A stretch of DNA of 29,870 nt, from positions 1 to 29,870 of the forward strand of contig CAYTCI010000051.1 of NCBI GenBank assembly GCA_964436305.1. The letters are read 5' to 3'. Within the stretch, counting starts at the first letter, position 1; every line of letters begins with the position of its first letter. The notes under the pieces were generated by a model that had not been told where the DNA came from, ran no database searches, and saw only the letters and a program-made list of their open reading frames with translations. Below are positions 23,298 through 29,870 of this stretch, piece by piece. Source of the stretch: JAKPUX01 sp964436305 (GTDB lineage Bacteria; Zhuqueibacterota; Zhuqueibacteria; Residuimicrobiales; Residuimicrobiaceae). The position numbers and the translations under genes are program-made.

Positions 23298-23703
23298 GAT
23301 GCGGCTCCTGATCTTGTTTGGTTTTGGAACGTTTGCGATAGTCGTCGATCGCGGCTTTGAGCGCATCTTCGGCCAGAACGCTGCAGTGCATCTTGACTTT
23401 CGGCAGGCCGCCGAGGGCCTGGGCTACCGCCTTGTTGGAGATCTGCAGGGCCTCATCGAGGTTTTTGCCCTTGACCAGTTCAGTGACCATCGAACTGGTG
23501 GCGATCGCCGCACCGCAGCCAAAGGTCTTGAACCTGGCCTCGGTAATGTGATCGTTTTCAATGCGCAGGGTGAGTTTCATGACGTCGCCGCAGGCCGGAT
23601 TGCCGACGATGCCCACGCCATCGGCATCCTCAACGATTCCGACGTTGCGCGGGTGTTCGTAATGATCCATCACCGCTTCGGTATATTCATCCCAGGCATC
23701 CAT
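23290..23703 (-). CDS. iscU: Fe-S cluster scaffold protein IscU/NifU-N type
   Basis: The 137-residue scaffold on which [2Fe-2S] and [4Fe-4S] clusters form. The three ligand cysteines are Cys38 (GNPACGD), Cys63 (FGCGAAIATSS) and Cys107 (KMHCSVLAEDAL). Asp40 and His106 are also present. The C-terminus has an extra charged tail (YRKRSKTKQDQEPHHG). It starts 9 bp after iscS. No IscA, HscA/B or ferredoxin gene follows, so this is the short iscS-iscU type of system found in many anaerobes. Confidence 0.96.
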   Translation of the reverse strand: MDAWDEYTEAVMDHYEHPRNVGIVEDADGVGIVGNPACGDVMKLTLRIENDHITEARFKTFGCGAAIATSSMVTELVKGKNLDEALQISNKAVAQALGGLPKVKMHCSVLAEDALKAAIDDYRKRSKTKQDQEPHHG

Positions 23704-23712
23704 TTGTCTTCC

Positions 23713-24933
23713 TCAATGGTTATGATGATCGTGCGCGCCCCAGGCGAATTTTTCGATGTCGATGCCCTCTTTGGCCATATCATAGAGGGGCGACATTTCG
23801 CGCAGGCGCGGGACGTGTGTAGCAAGCAGATCGAGCAGGATCTCGATATGTTCACGGGTATTGCTGCGGCCGAGTCCGAAGCGGATGGAGCAGTGCGCGA
23901 GGGTATCGGGGACATTCAAGGCCCGCAGGACATAGGAGGACTGCAGGGAGGTCGAGGTGCAGGCGGAACCGGAGGAGAGGGCGATTCCGCGGCAGGCGAG
24001 GATGAGCGATTCCCCTTCGACGAAGGAGAAACTGTAGTTCAGATTGTTGGGCAGGCGCTGTGTCGGGTGGCCATTGAGCACGACCTTGTCGATGCGGCTT
24101 TCGACGCCCTGGCGGAGCATCTCGCGCAGCTCGATCAGGCGGGCGCTCTCGCTGGCCAAATCGCGTTTGGCCATGAGGGCCGCGCGCCCGAGGCCGACGA
24201 TGCCGGGGACGTTGAGGGTGCCGGAGCGCATGCCCGACTCGTGGCCGCCACCGTGGAAGAGGGGCTGGAGCCGGATCCCCTTGCGGACATAGAGGGCGCC
24301 GACGCCCTTGGGGCCATAGATCTTGTGGCCGGAGATAGAGAGCAGATCGATCTGGTCGCGGACGACCTCGAGGTCGACCTTGCCGAGGGCCTGCACCGCG
24401 TCGGTATGAAAGAGGATCCCGCGGGCGCGGGCGATGGCGCCGATGGCGGCCAGCGGCTGGAGGGTGCCGATCTCGCTGTTGGCGGCCTGGATGGAGATGA
24501 GAAAGGTGTCCGGCCGGATCAACTGCTCGAGAGCGGCCAGATCGACCACGCCATAGGGGTCGAGCGGTGCCAGCGAAACCTCGAATCCCTGTTTCTGCAG
24601 GAACTGTGCGGTATCGAGGATGGCCTTGTGTTCAATGGCGATGGTGATGATGTGGCCGGCGCGGTCCGGCCGCTGCAGTGCCAGCCCTTTGAGCACGAGG
24701 TTATCCGACTCGGTGGCGCCGCTGGTGAAAAGGATCTCGTCGCTGCGTTCGGCGGCGATCAGGGCCGCGACCTCTTCTCGGGCCTTCTCGACCGCCGCGC
24801 GTGCGCGCCGGCCGTAATCATGGGTGCTGCTCGAGGGATTGCCGAATTCGGTGGTGAGGTACGGCATCATCGCCTCAAGCACCTCCGGCTCTAGCGGGGT
24901 GGTGGCGTGATGGTCCATATAGATGGGATTCAT
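23713..24933 (-). CDS. iscS: Cysteine desulfurase (IscS/NifS)
   Basis: Takes sulfur from L-cysteine and passes it as persulfide to IscU, and indirectly supplies LipA. The 406-residue PLP enzyme has MDHHATTPLEPEVLEAMMPY, the PLP lysine Lys204 in SGHKIYGPKG, and the catalytic Cys325 in the flexible loop SSGSACTSTSLQSS. HTDAVQALGK and GGGHESGMRSGTLN are also family signatures. GAGGAGCTCT precedes ATG 24933. It is the first gene of the long minus-strand unit, behind a promoter at 24991-25019. Confidence 0.97.
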   Translation of the reverse strand: MNPIYMDHHATTPLEPEVLEAMMPYLTTEFGNPSSSTHDYGRRARAAVEKAREEVAALIAAERSDEILFTSGATESDNLVLKGLALQRPDRAGHIITIAIEHKAILDTAQFLQKQGFEVSLAPLDPYGVVDLAALEQLIRPDTFLISIQAANSEIGTLQPLAAIGAIARARGILFHTDAVQALGKVDLEVVRDQIDLLSISGHKIYGPKGVGALYVRKGIRLQPLFHGGGHESGMRSGTLNVPGIVGLGRAALMAKRDLASESARLIELREMLRQGVESRIDKVVLNGHPTQRLPNNLNYSFSFVEGESLILACRGIALSSGSACTSTSLQSSYVLRALNVPDTLAHCSIRFGLGRSNTREHIEILLDLLATHVPRLREMSPLYDMAKEGIDIEKFAWGAHDHHNH

Positions 24934-24990
24934 AGAGCTCCTCGCACAGGTCTTGTGGCTGGCCTGCTCGGGAGGAGCGGCCGCCGACTA

Positions 24991-25019
24991 ATAATAGCAA
25001 ATAAAACAATGGGAATCAA
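24991..25019 (-). promoter_or_regulatory. Sigma70-type promoter for iscS and the long operon
   Basis: TTGATT (25019-25014), a 17-base spacer and TATTAT (24996-24991). It is the only good promoter seen ahead of the closely spaced genes from iscS to def. The leader to the iscS ATG is about 50 bases. Confidence 0.55.
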
Positions 25020-25059
25020 GCACGGAATCCGGGGCGGTAATCCTTCCGGCCGGCGGCCG

Positions 25060-25100
25060 AAAAAAAACCGCCTTCGATCGCGAAGGATCGCAAGGCGGTT
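25060..25100 (-). terminator. Rho-independent terminator of the ferritin-like gene
   Basis: AACCGCCTT (25100-25092, minus strand) pairs with AAGGCGGTT (25074-25066). An inner stem GATCC/CGATC extends the hairpin, and a run of eight T follows (25067-25060). It separates the ferritin-like gene from the iscS promoter. Confidence 0.9.
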
Positions 25101-25143
25101 CTGATGGATGCAACTCCGCGGCCTCCGGAGGGGAGGCCTTTCC

Positions 25144-25668
25144 TCACCAGGTGGAATTCACATTTTTGGCAGAAGCCACTTCGCGAAAGATCGTCTCTTC
25201 CGGATTCTGGACCAGGGGCTGTTCAAGATTGAGCGGCTCGCAGAACGAGGATTCGAGCAGGACCAGGTGCTGTTCCTCCTCGAGGGCGAGGTCACGGAAG
25301 ATCTGGCGCATGTCGCTTTCATACATCCGGCGCGACACCGTCACGAAAAAGTTGCGAAGCTCGCTTTCATTCTTCTTGGCGTTGCGAATGACTTCGTTGG
25401 CATCCTCGCTGCAAGGGATCAGGGTGCCCAGTTTGTGTTTCTTGCCCAGATTGAGATAGAGGATCTTTTTGCCGCAGATGGCGCTGTATTTACGAATGAG
25501 CTGCACACGGTGGCTCTCTTCCCGCTCGGCCAATCCCATCAGGATGGCAACCGCGTCGTCGTTCTTGATCAGGGCGGCCGCTTTTTCGTAATACATCTTC
25601 ATATCCATTTCGCACTGGATCGCCATTTTCAGGGCGTCGACAGCGCTTAATGTTCCGATCTTGTTCAT
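25144..25668 (-). CDS. Rubrerythrin/ferritin-like di-iron protein
   Basis: A 174-residue four-helix protein without a rubredoxin tail. The first half carries CEMDMKMYYEKAA with Glu20 and Glu28, and LAEREESHRVQL with Glu50/His53. The second half carries NESELRNFFVTVSRRMYESD and LALEEEQHLVLLES. The two E-x-x-H type pairs together give a complete di-iron site. Likely role: peroxide removal or iron handling in the cytoplasm. AAGGAGG lies ten bases before ATG 25668. The gene has its own promoter (25772-25801), an inverted repeat in the leader (25739-25760) and its own terminator, so it is regulated on its own. Confidence 0.88.
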   Translation of the reverse strand: MNKIGTLSAVDALKMAIQCEMDMKMYYEKAAALIKNDDAVAILMGLAEREESHRVQLIRKYSAICGKKILYLNLGKKHKLGTLIPCSEDANEVIRNAKKNESELRNFFVTVSRRMYESDMRQIFRDLALEEEQHLVLLESSFCEPLNLEQPLVQNPEETIFREVASAKNVNSTW

Positions 25669-25738
25669 ATAATACCAACCTCCTTCCGGGCATGGTGGCA
25701 TCAGCCATGCCTGATATCACGTTGTATCATAAAGATGG

Positions 25739-25760
25739 AGCAGAATTGTCCGATTCTGCT
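25739..25760 (-). promoter_or_regulatory. Inverted repeat in the ferritin-like gene leader (possible operator)
   Basis: AGCAGAAT-N6-ATTCTGCT, a perfect 8-bp inverted repeat. It sits just downstream of the predicted transcription start and has no T-run, so an operator or mRNA stability element is more likely than a terminator. Confidence 0.5.
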
Positions 25761-25771
25761 TAAAAATAGAT

Positions 25772-25801
25772 ATAATATACAAATATTTTCGAGAATATCA
25801 A
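25772..25801 (-). promoter_or_regulatory. Sigma70-type promoter of the ferritin-like gene
   Basis: TTGATA (25801-25796), then TATTAT (25777-25772) at 18 bases; an overlapping TATATT gives 16 bases. The surroundings are strongly AT-rich. Confidence 0.5.
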
Positions 25802-25930
25802 ACAAATTCGGTACAATTTTTGATTTTATCAAGCGTAAGGCCTGCTCTTGCCCGTTCAAGCCCGGGAAACTTGCGCTCTTCTTTCTCTAACGAATCTGCC
25901 GGCGTTGGGTTCCATTTCCGGCCGCTCGAA

Positions 25931-25965
25931 ATAAAAAATCCTTCATCCCCGGGGGGATGAAGGAT
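25931..25965 (-). terminator. Rho-independent terminator of the DUF4254 gene
   Basis: ATCCTTCATCCCC and GGGGATGAAGGAT (25938-25950 and 25953-25965) are perfect complements. On the minus strand the T-rich ATTTTTTAT follows. It lies 29 bases after the stop of the DUF4254 gene. Confidence 0.9.
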
Positions 25966-25993
25966 GGATGAAAACGATGTGGACCGGTGTCCG

Positions 25994-26632
25994 CTAGCGG
26001 GACTCATCCTTACGGTTCAGATAGATGGCCGGATTGAAGCGCGGGTCATTGTACATTTTGTACTGGCGATAGACCTTGTGGCGCTTGTGCACCTGGCGCA
26101 AGTCGAGGAAGAGCTTGTCGAGGGCCTCGGCCAGATCCTGGCGCTGGTCACGGAGGACATTGCCGCGCAACTCGCACAGCTCCTTGAGATCCGGAGCGAG
26201 GTCCTCCCGCTGCGATTGTTCGTCCATATGAAAAATCTTGAGGGAGAGGATCGAGAGCCGGTCGACCATGCTGCCGGGGGTTTCAGAGTTGAGCTCGATA
26301 TCGCCGGCGGGATTGATACCGGCTGCATTGAGCACATTGTCGATCCAGAGATCGATGGTCTCGATGCCGTCGTTGCGCTGCTGATTGTGCAGGTCGATGG
26401 CGCGCTTGGCGGCGGCAATAGCCTTGTCGGCAACGTCCGTCCGGCGGGCTTCGTCTTCCTGGTGCCAGAGCCAGTAGTTGTGGTAATGAAGGGCCTGGGT
26501 CATGCCCTTGGGTGAGAGCCGGTCATCCGGGGGAATCGGACCGGTCTCATGCCAGAGTTGGGTGAGGTCCTCAAACCATTCGATCAGACTGGAACCTGCG
26601 AATGGTGCAAAGATATCGGTCAAGGATGCCAC
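25994..26632 (-). CDS. DUF4254 family protein
   Basis: A 212-residue soluble helical protein. It begins ASLTDIFAPFAGSSLIEWFEDLTQLWHETG. The core LHYHNYWLWHQEDEARR, NQQRNDGIETIDLWIDNVL and NSETPGSMVDRLSILSLKIFHM are characteristic of DUF4254, whose biochemical role is not established; relatives often lie near glycosyltransferase genes. The conserved His, Asp and Glu clusters suggest a binding or catalytic surface. The start is GTG 26632 five bases after AGGAG. A possible promoter TTGTAC-N17-TAAAAT (26673-26645) is so close that the transcript would have almost no leader. It ends at the terminator 25931-25965. Confidence 0.85.
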   Translation of the reverse strand: MASLTDIFAPFAGSSLIEWFEDLTQLWHETGPIPPDDRLSPKGMTQALHYHNYWLWHQEDEARRTDVADKAIAAAKRAIDLHNQQRNDGIETIDLWIDNVLNAAGINPAGDIELNSETPGSMVDRLSILSLKIFHMDEQSQREDLAPDLKELCELRGNVLRDQRQDLAEALDKLFLDLRQVHKRHKVYRQYKMYNDPRFNPAIYLNRKDESR

Positions 26633-26803
26633 ATCGACTCCTGGATTTTACGTCCGACTGATTAGCTGTACAACCGGAATGGGCTGCCGCTGCTTCCCGA
26701 AGCGCCGCGGCACCGGGATCGAGATGAAGGCCGGATCTAATGTACTATCTATCGTTTGAAAACGCAAGCGGAATTCGCGCAAAATGGCCGTCCGCTCTCC
26801 CTT

Positions 26804-28438
26804 TCACTGCCAAACCTGCTTGCAGACGCGGTGAAAGTTGCCCCCGAGGATCTTTTCGACCTCCTGGCGGCTGTAACCGTGTTTGAGCAGCTCGAGGGTG
26901 AGGGCGGGCAGATCGGCGGTTGAGCGCAGACCGGTAGGCAGCGAATCGCTCACCCCATCGAAATCGGAGCCCAGCGCCACATAATCGACGCCGACCAGGC
27001 GGACGATATAGTCAATATGGGCAATGACAGTCGCAAGGGTTGCCGGTCGCCCCGAGGCGGCGATGAAGGGCGGATAAAAGATGACGCCAATAACCCCGCC
27101 GCCGGCGGCGATGGCCCGGATCTGCGTATCGGTGAGGTTGCGTTTGTGAGCGCGCAGTCCGGCGGCCCCGGCATGGCTGTCGATGACCGGATTGCGGGTG
27201 GTGGCCAGGATATCCTCAATGGTTTTGGGGCCGACATGAGCGACATCGATCAGGATTCCCAGAGAATCGCAGGCGCGCACCACCCGGCGGCCGAACTCCG
27301 AGAGGCCGACGGTATATTTGTTCGGATCATCGCACGAGGCCGCCCAGCGGGTGCTGTTGTTCCAGGTGAAGGTCAGGATCCGCATGCCGCGATGATACAG
27401 GGTATAGAGGTTGGCCATATCCTCCTCGATCGCATGCCCCCCCTCGACGCCGATGACATAGTTGATCGTCGGCGCCGCAGCGCCGATCTCGGCAGCGCGA
27501 TACACAGGCTGCAGCCCACCGGCCGTCAGGGCGACCTCGCTCTCGAGCCGGTCGAACATCGTGAGCGCCGCTGTAAAGGGATGAAGCGGGTAGGCATCGG
27601 GATCGACCCAGACTGCCAGCACCTGCAGATCGATGCTTCCCTCGCGCATCCGCGGCAGATCGGTTTGCCACCAGGTATGGCGGTCGATCAGGTGGTAGGC
27701 GGCATCGCCGATCATACGTTCGAGGATGTCGTTGTGAAGATCGGCCACCAGGGCGTGATCGTGAATGCTCTCGAGGGTGCGGGTGATGTACTCGCTGCCG
27801 CTCAGGCCGGTCTCGAGGGTATCCGAGCAATAACCAAAGCAGTTGAAGGTCAGCCGGTAGATCCCCTCCTGTGCAATTTTGCCGATGGATCCCTCGGCGT
27901 CGAACGCACCGGTGCCGGCGGCGAAAGAGCCCAGTCCGCCCCGGCCACTGCCATCCAGCTGCACCATCTTGCCGCGCAGGATCTGGTCCTCAAAGTGCAG
28001 CAGATAAAAATAGAGTCCGGCCGCACCACGCGCCGTCCAGGTGATGCGGTAGACCCCGGCCTCGAGGGAGGCGCCGCGCGCGTCAGCCAGCCGCCCGAGC
28101 GCGTCATAGATCCTGAGATGGACCATACCGCTGCGCGGCAGCGAAAAACCGATGGTGGTGGAGGGATTGAAGGGATTGGGATAGTTGGCGTAGAGCTGGG
28201 CCTGGCGGGGCAGCTGAGCAGGCTCCTCCTGGTCCATACCCGAGAGCAGCAGGCTCCAGCTGCCGTCGTCGCCGGTGCGGATGCTATCGAGTCCGCTCCC
28301 GCCCGGGGGCTCGAGGGTGACCAGGGCATGCGCCAGCGGGGCACCGTCCTTGCGGTCGGTGATCCGGCCGCTGATACTCTGGGCGGCCAAGGGCGCCGTC
28401 AGGCAGAACAGGATGTAAAACAGGGAGCGCGAGGACAT
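26804..28438 (-). CDS. Secreted membrane-dipeptidase (M19) with internal sorting-type module
   Basis: A 544-residue exported protein. The signal peptide is at 1-20 (LFYILFCLTAPLAAQ). A carboxypeptidase-regulatory-like beta domain begins at 21 (ISGRITDRKDGAPLAHALVTL). It is interrupted at about 75-165 by the module NYPNPFNPSTTIGFSLP to GLYFYLLHFEDQILRGKMVQL, which normally ends secreted proteins. The beta domain then seems to resume (EGIYRLTFNCFGY). The M19 zinc peptidase fills 225-544: DLHNDI, GVEGGHAIEED, DVAHVG, DSHAGAAGLRAHKRN and GSDFDG supply the metal ligands. Substrates are dipeptides or related amides. A promoter lies at 28502-28530. Confidence 0.9.
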   Translation of the reverse strand: MSSRSLFYILFCLTAPLAAQSISGRITDRKDGAPLAHALVTLEPPGGSGLDSIRTGDDGSWSLLLSGMDQEEPAQLPRQAQLYANYPNPFNPSTTIGFSLPRSGMVHLRIYDALGRLADARGASLEAGVYRITWTARGAAGLYFYLLHFEDQILRGKMVQLDGSGRGGLGSFAAGTGAFDAEGSIGKIAQEGIYRLTFNCFGYCSDTLETGLSGSEYITRTLESIHDHALVADLHNDILERMIGDAAYHLIDRHTWWQTDLPRMREGSIDLQVLAVWVDPDAYPLHPFTAALTMFDRLESEVALTAGGLQPVYRAAEIGAAAPTINYVIGVEGGHAIEEDMANLYTLYHRGMRILTFTWNNSTRWAASCDDPNKYTVGLSEFGRRVVRACDSLGILIDVAHVGPKTIEDILATTRNPVIDSHAGAAGLRAHKRNLTDTQIRAIAAGGGVIGVIFYPPFIAASGRPATLATVIAHIDYIVRLVGVDYVALGSDFDGVSDSLPTGLRSTADLPALTLELLKHGYSRQEVEKILGGNFHRVCKQVWQ

Positions 28439-28501
28439 TGGCTTTTCTCACTTCGCATCAATTCAGGTTGCAGCCGGCCGGGTCTCCCGGCGGCGCACCA
28501 C

Positions 28502-28530
28502 AATATACGAATTTAAAACCAAATAGCCAA
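28502..28530 (-). promoter_or_regulatory. Sigma70-type promoter of the dipeptidase gene
   Basis: TTGGCT (28530-28525), a 17-base spacer and TATATT (28507-28502), about 65 bases upstream of ATG 28438. Confidence 0.55.
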
Positions 28531-28577
28531 GGAAGCCTTGTTTGCAGCGTACGCCGCCATCCGGTACCGACCCGGTG

Positions 28578-28629
28578 GACTCCCCCACTGGCGCCGACCA
28601 TCTCGCAGACTCCCCCACTGGCGCCGACC
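28578..28629. repeat. Two tandem copies of a 22-bp unit, 30-bp period
   Basis: The 22-base unit GACTCCCCCACTGGCGCCGA plus CC occurs identically at 28578-28599 and 28608-28629, with an 8-base spacer. CCGACCCGG flanks occur on both sides, suggesting degraded further copies. Confidence 0.85.
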
Positions 28630-28695
28630 CGGCGGACCGGGAAATCGGCGCCAAATTTCGGTGCAATCCTGCGCGCAGTATGCAGAGAATTCGAA

Positions 28696-28724
28696 TTGTA
28701 TTTTATTGTAAATTTGTTTATGTT
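28696..28724 (+). promoter_or_regulatory. Sigma70-type promoter of the sugar kinase gene
   Basis: TTGTAT (28696-28701), a 17-base spacer and TATGTT (28719-28724) in an AT-rich stretch, about 45 bases before the TTG start. Confidence 0.45.
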
Positions 28725-28768
28725 TTGCCTCAACCACACGCCTCACTTTCATAGCCCAGGACGGTTTT

Positions 28769-29788
28769 TTGGAAACCCTATTGCTGGAAAAGCTCTTTCG
28801 GAAGTGTTATTCCGAGATCCCGGACCGCATCAACCCTCTCAAGGGGGACGGCTCCGAACGGCGCATCTACCGCATGCAGAATGTCTATCGCTCTGTCATT
28901 GGTGTGGCCGGCGACAACCGTCCCGAGAATGAGGCCTTTTGTGCTTTCAGCCGCCATTTCGCCCGTTTCCACCTGCCGGTGCCGGCGATCTATGCCAGCG
29001 AACTGGAGAATGGTATTTATCTGGAGCAGGACCTCGGCTTTTTCACCCTCTTTGAATGGATGCAGCCGATCCGCGAGCACGAGGGTTTCAGCCCGACGAT
29101 CATCGCCATGTACCAGAAGGTGCTTTCCTGGCTGCCGCGTTTTCAGATCACTGCCGGCCGCTCCCTTGATTACAGCTATTGCTACCAGCACGCCCGTTTC
29201 GGCCGGGAATCGATGCTGTGGGATCTCCGTTACTTCCAGCATCGTTTCCTCCTCCCCTTTTACCATCAGCCGCTCGATGCGCAGGCGCTCGGCCAGGATT
29301 TTGCGCACCTGGTCGATCATCTGCTTGAGGAGTCGACGGATAATTTTCTCTACCGCGATTTTCAGTCGCGCAATATCATGATCCTGGATAATGAGCCGCA
29401 TTTCATCGATTATCAATCCGGCCGCCGCGGGGCGCTGGAGTACGATGTTGCCTCCCTCCTCTTCGACGCCAAGGCCAACATCCCGCAGCCGGCGCGGGAA
29501 AAGCTGCTCGAGCACTACCTCAGTGCCCTGAGCGAGGTTGAGGCGGTGGATGAGGAGCGGTTCCGGCGTTATTTTTACAGTTTTGTGCTCGTGCGCGTCA
29601 TGCAGGCGCTGGGGGCGTACGGCTATCTGGCCTCAGTCAAGGGCAAGAAGAACTTTTTGAAATCGGTGCCTTTTGCCCTGGCCAATCTCGAAATCCTGCT
29701 GGAGAAGGCGGAGATCCTCGCCCGGCTGCCCGTGCTGCGGCGGATTTTTCTCGATCTCATCGCCGATCCAGCGCTGCGTCAATTCTGA
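28769..29788 (+). CDS. APH-family sugar kinase (AmgK-like)
   Basis: A 339-residue cytoplasmic kinase of the aminoglycoside-phosphotransferase fold. The N-lobe has PLKGDGSERRIYRM and SVIGVAGDNRPENEAFCAF. IYLEQDLGFFTLFEW is the hinge. The catalytic loop is YRDFQSRNIMI (Asp197, Asn202), with Tyr replacing the common His. The metal Asp214 is in FIDYQSGRRG. Relatives include AmgK, which phosphorylates N-acetylmuramate or N-acetylglucosamine during wall recycling. The substrate is inferred from the family and from the following RapZ-like gene, not from drug-resistance features. The start is TTG 28769 with AGGACGG upstream; the family N-terminus supports it. Confidence 0.85.
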   Translation: METLLLEKLFRKCYSEIPDRINPLKGDGSERRIYRMQNVYRSVIGVAGDNRPENEAFCAFSRHFARFHLPVPAIYASELENGIYLEQDLGFFTLFEWMQPIREHEGFSPTIIAMYQKVLSWLPRFQITAGRSLDYSYCYQHARFGRESMLWDLRYFQHRFLLPFYHQPLDAQALGQDFAHLVDHLLEESTDNFLYRDFQSRNIMILDNEPHFIDYQSGRRGALEYDVASLLFDAKANIPQPAREKLLEHYLSALSEVEAVDEERFRRYFYSFVLVRVMQALGAYGYLASVKGKKNFLKSVPFALANLEILLEKAEILARLPVLRRIFLDLIADPALRQF

Positions 29789-29807
29789 TGGTGATAATGG
29801 ATGGTGT

Positions 29808-29870
29808 ATGGCGAAACGATTGATCATCACGATCTACAGCTTTGGCTATCATGTCTCCGGGATCCCGCCG
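29808..29870 (+). CDS. Start of a RapZ C-terminal-domain-like protein (partial)
   Basis: Only 21 codons are inside the window: MAKRLIITIYSFGYHVSGIPP. The phrase I-x-S-F-G-Y ... G-I-P resembles the start of the RapZ C-terminal domain, which in E. coli senses glucosamine-6-phosphate. It lies 19 bp after the sugar kinase, and a kinase followed by a RapZ-C protein is a familiar pair in Bacteroidota-type genomes. A nucleotidyltransferase might follow outside the window (inference). Confidence 0.6.
   Translation, partial: MAKRLIITIYSFGYHVSGIPP

Larger units (their letters stand above)
28439..28768. other. Divergent intergenic region, 330 bases
   Basis: It lies between the dipeptidase (minus) and the sugar kinase (plus). 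It holds one promoter for each direction and a short tandem repeat between them (28578-28629). Short open frames crossing the repeat on both strands encode only the repeat and look non-coding. No RNA gene is recognised. Confidence 0.6.

Noticed and set aside
28578..28629. CRISPR array
   Set aside because: Only two units with an 8-base spacer and no cas genes.
28542..28754. Short proteins encoded over the 22-bp repeats
   Set aside because: Frames on both strands give only repetitive Pro/Gly/Asp peptides without ribosome sites.
28769..29788. Aminoglycoside resistance gene
   Set aside because: It shares the fold only; the sequence motifs and RapZ-like neighbour fit an amino-sugar kinase.

Overview
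The window looks like a chromosomal segment of a GC-rich (by eye about 58-60 %) bacterium of the FCB superphylum outside the core Bacteroidota. The taxonomic reading is inference. It rests on a secreted peptidase carrying the NYPNPFNPSTTI-type sorting/FlgD-like module, which is widespread in lineages such as KSB1, Calditrichota, Zixibacteria and Ignavibacteria. It also rests on a fused alpha-beta E1 2-oxoacid dehydrogenase, a DUF4254 protein, and a kinase followed by a RapZ C-domain start. Its promoters read like E. coli sigma70 sites (TTGCAT-N17-TATATT), not like the Bacteroidota -33/-7 type. No tRNA, rRNA, IS element or CRISPR array was seen.

Layout. (1) 1-3234, minus strand: rimP-nusA-infB, with infB cut by the window start. 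A promoter at 3206-3234 precedes the hairpin that ends the upstream gene. (2) 3252-4448, minus strand: a membrane-anchored TPR protein and a small unknown membrane protein. (3) 4636-10267, plus strand: a PAS/AAA+/Fis sigma54 activator is followed by a textbook -24/-12 promoter (TGGCAC-N5-TTGCA). That promoter drives a small TPR protein, a multiheme cytochrome c, a tandem-rhodanese lipoprotein and a second multiheme cytochrome lipoprotein, and the unit closes with a 22-bp-arm bidirectional terminator. (4) 10278-12395, minus strand: D-cysteine desulfhydrase-like PLP enzyme and ROK sugar kinase. (5) 12470-25019, minus strand: one tightly packed unit of thirteen genes: iscS, iscU, a 67-residue unknown, flavodiiron protein, lpdA, fused E1, E1-alpha, E1-beta, an 82-residue half-ferritin, lipoyl E2, thyX, lipA, def. 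(6) 25060-28530, minus strand: ferritin-like protein, DUF4254 protein and a secreted membrane-dipeptidase homologue with its sorting-type module in an abnormal position. (7) 28696-29870, plus strand: an APH/AmgK-like sugar kinase and the first codons of a RapZ C-domain protein.

How the parts fit. Region 5 joins Fe-S assembly (IscS/IscU) to the Fe-S enzyme that makes lipoate (LipA) and to the lipoyl-dependent 2-oxoacid dehydrogenases that use it. An oxygen-reducing flavodiiron protein and a ferritin-like protein probably protect these oxygen-sensitive steps. Region 3 looks like an inducible redox module. Its combination of rhodanese-like lipoprotein and lipoprotein cytochromes recalls the ext clusters of Geobacter.

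The most striking observation is in region 3. The first cytochrome gene (7028-8308) is a single open frame interrupted by one in-frame TGA at 7226-7228. That codon is followed by a bacterial-SECIS-like hairpin (7240-7254), and a mutually exclusive hairpin would enclose the TGA itself. The simplest reading is a selenocysteine-containing multiheme cytochrome under sigma54 control next to rhodanese domains. A point nonsense mutation is the main alternative.
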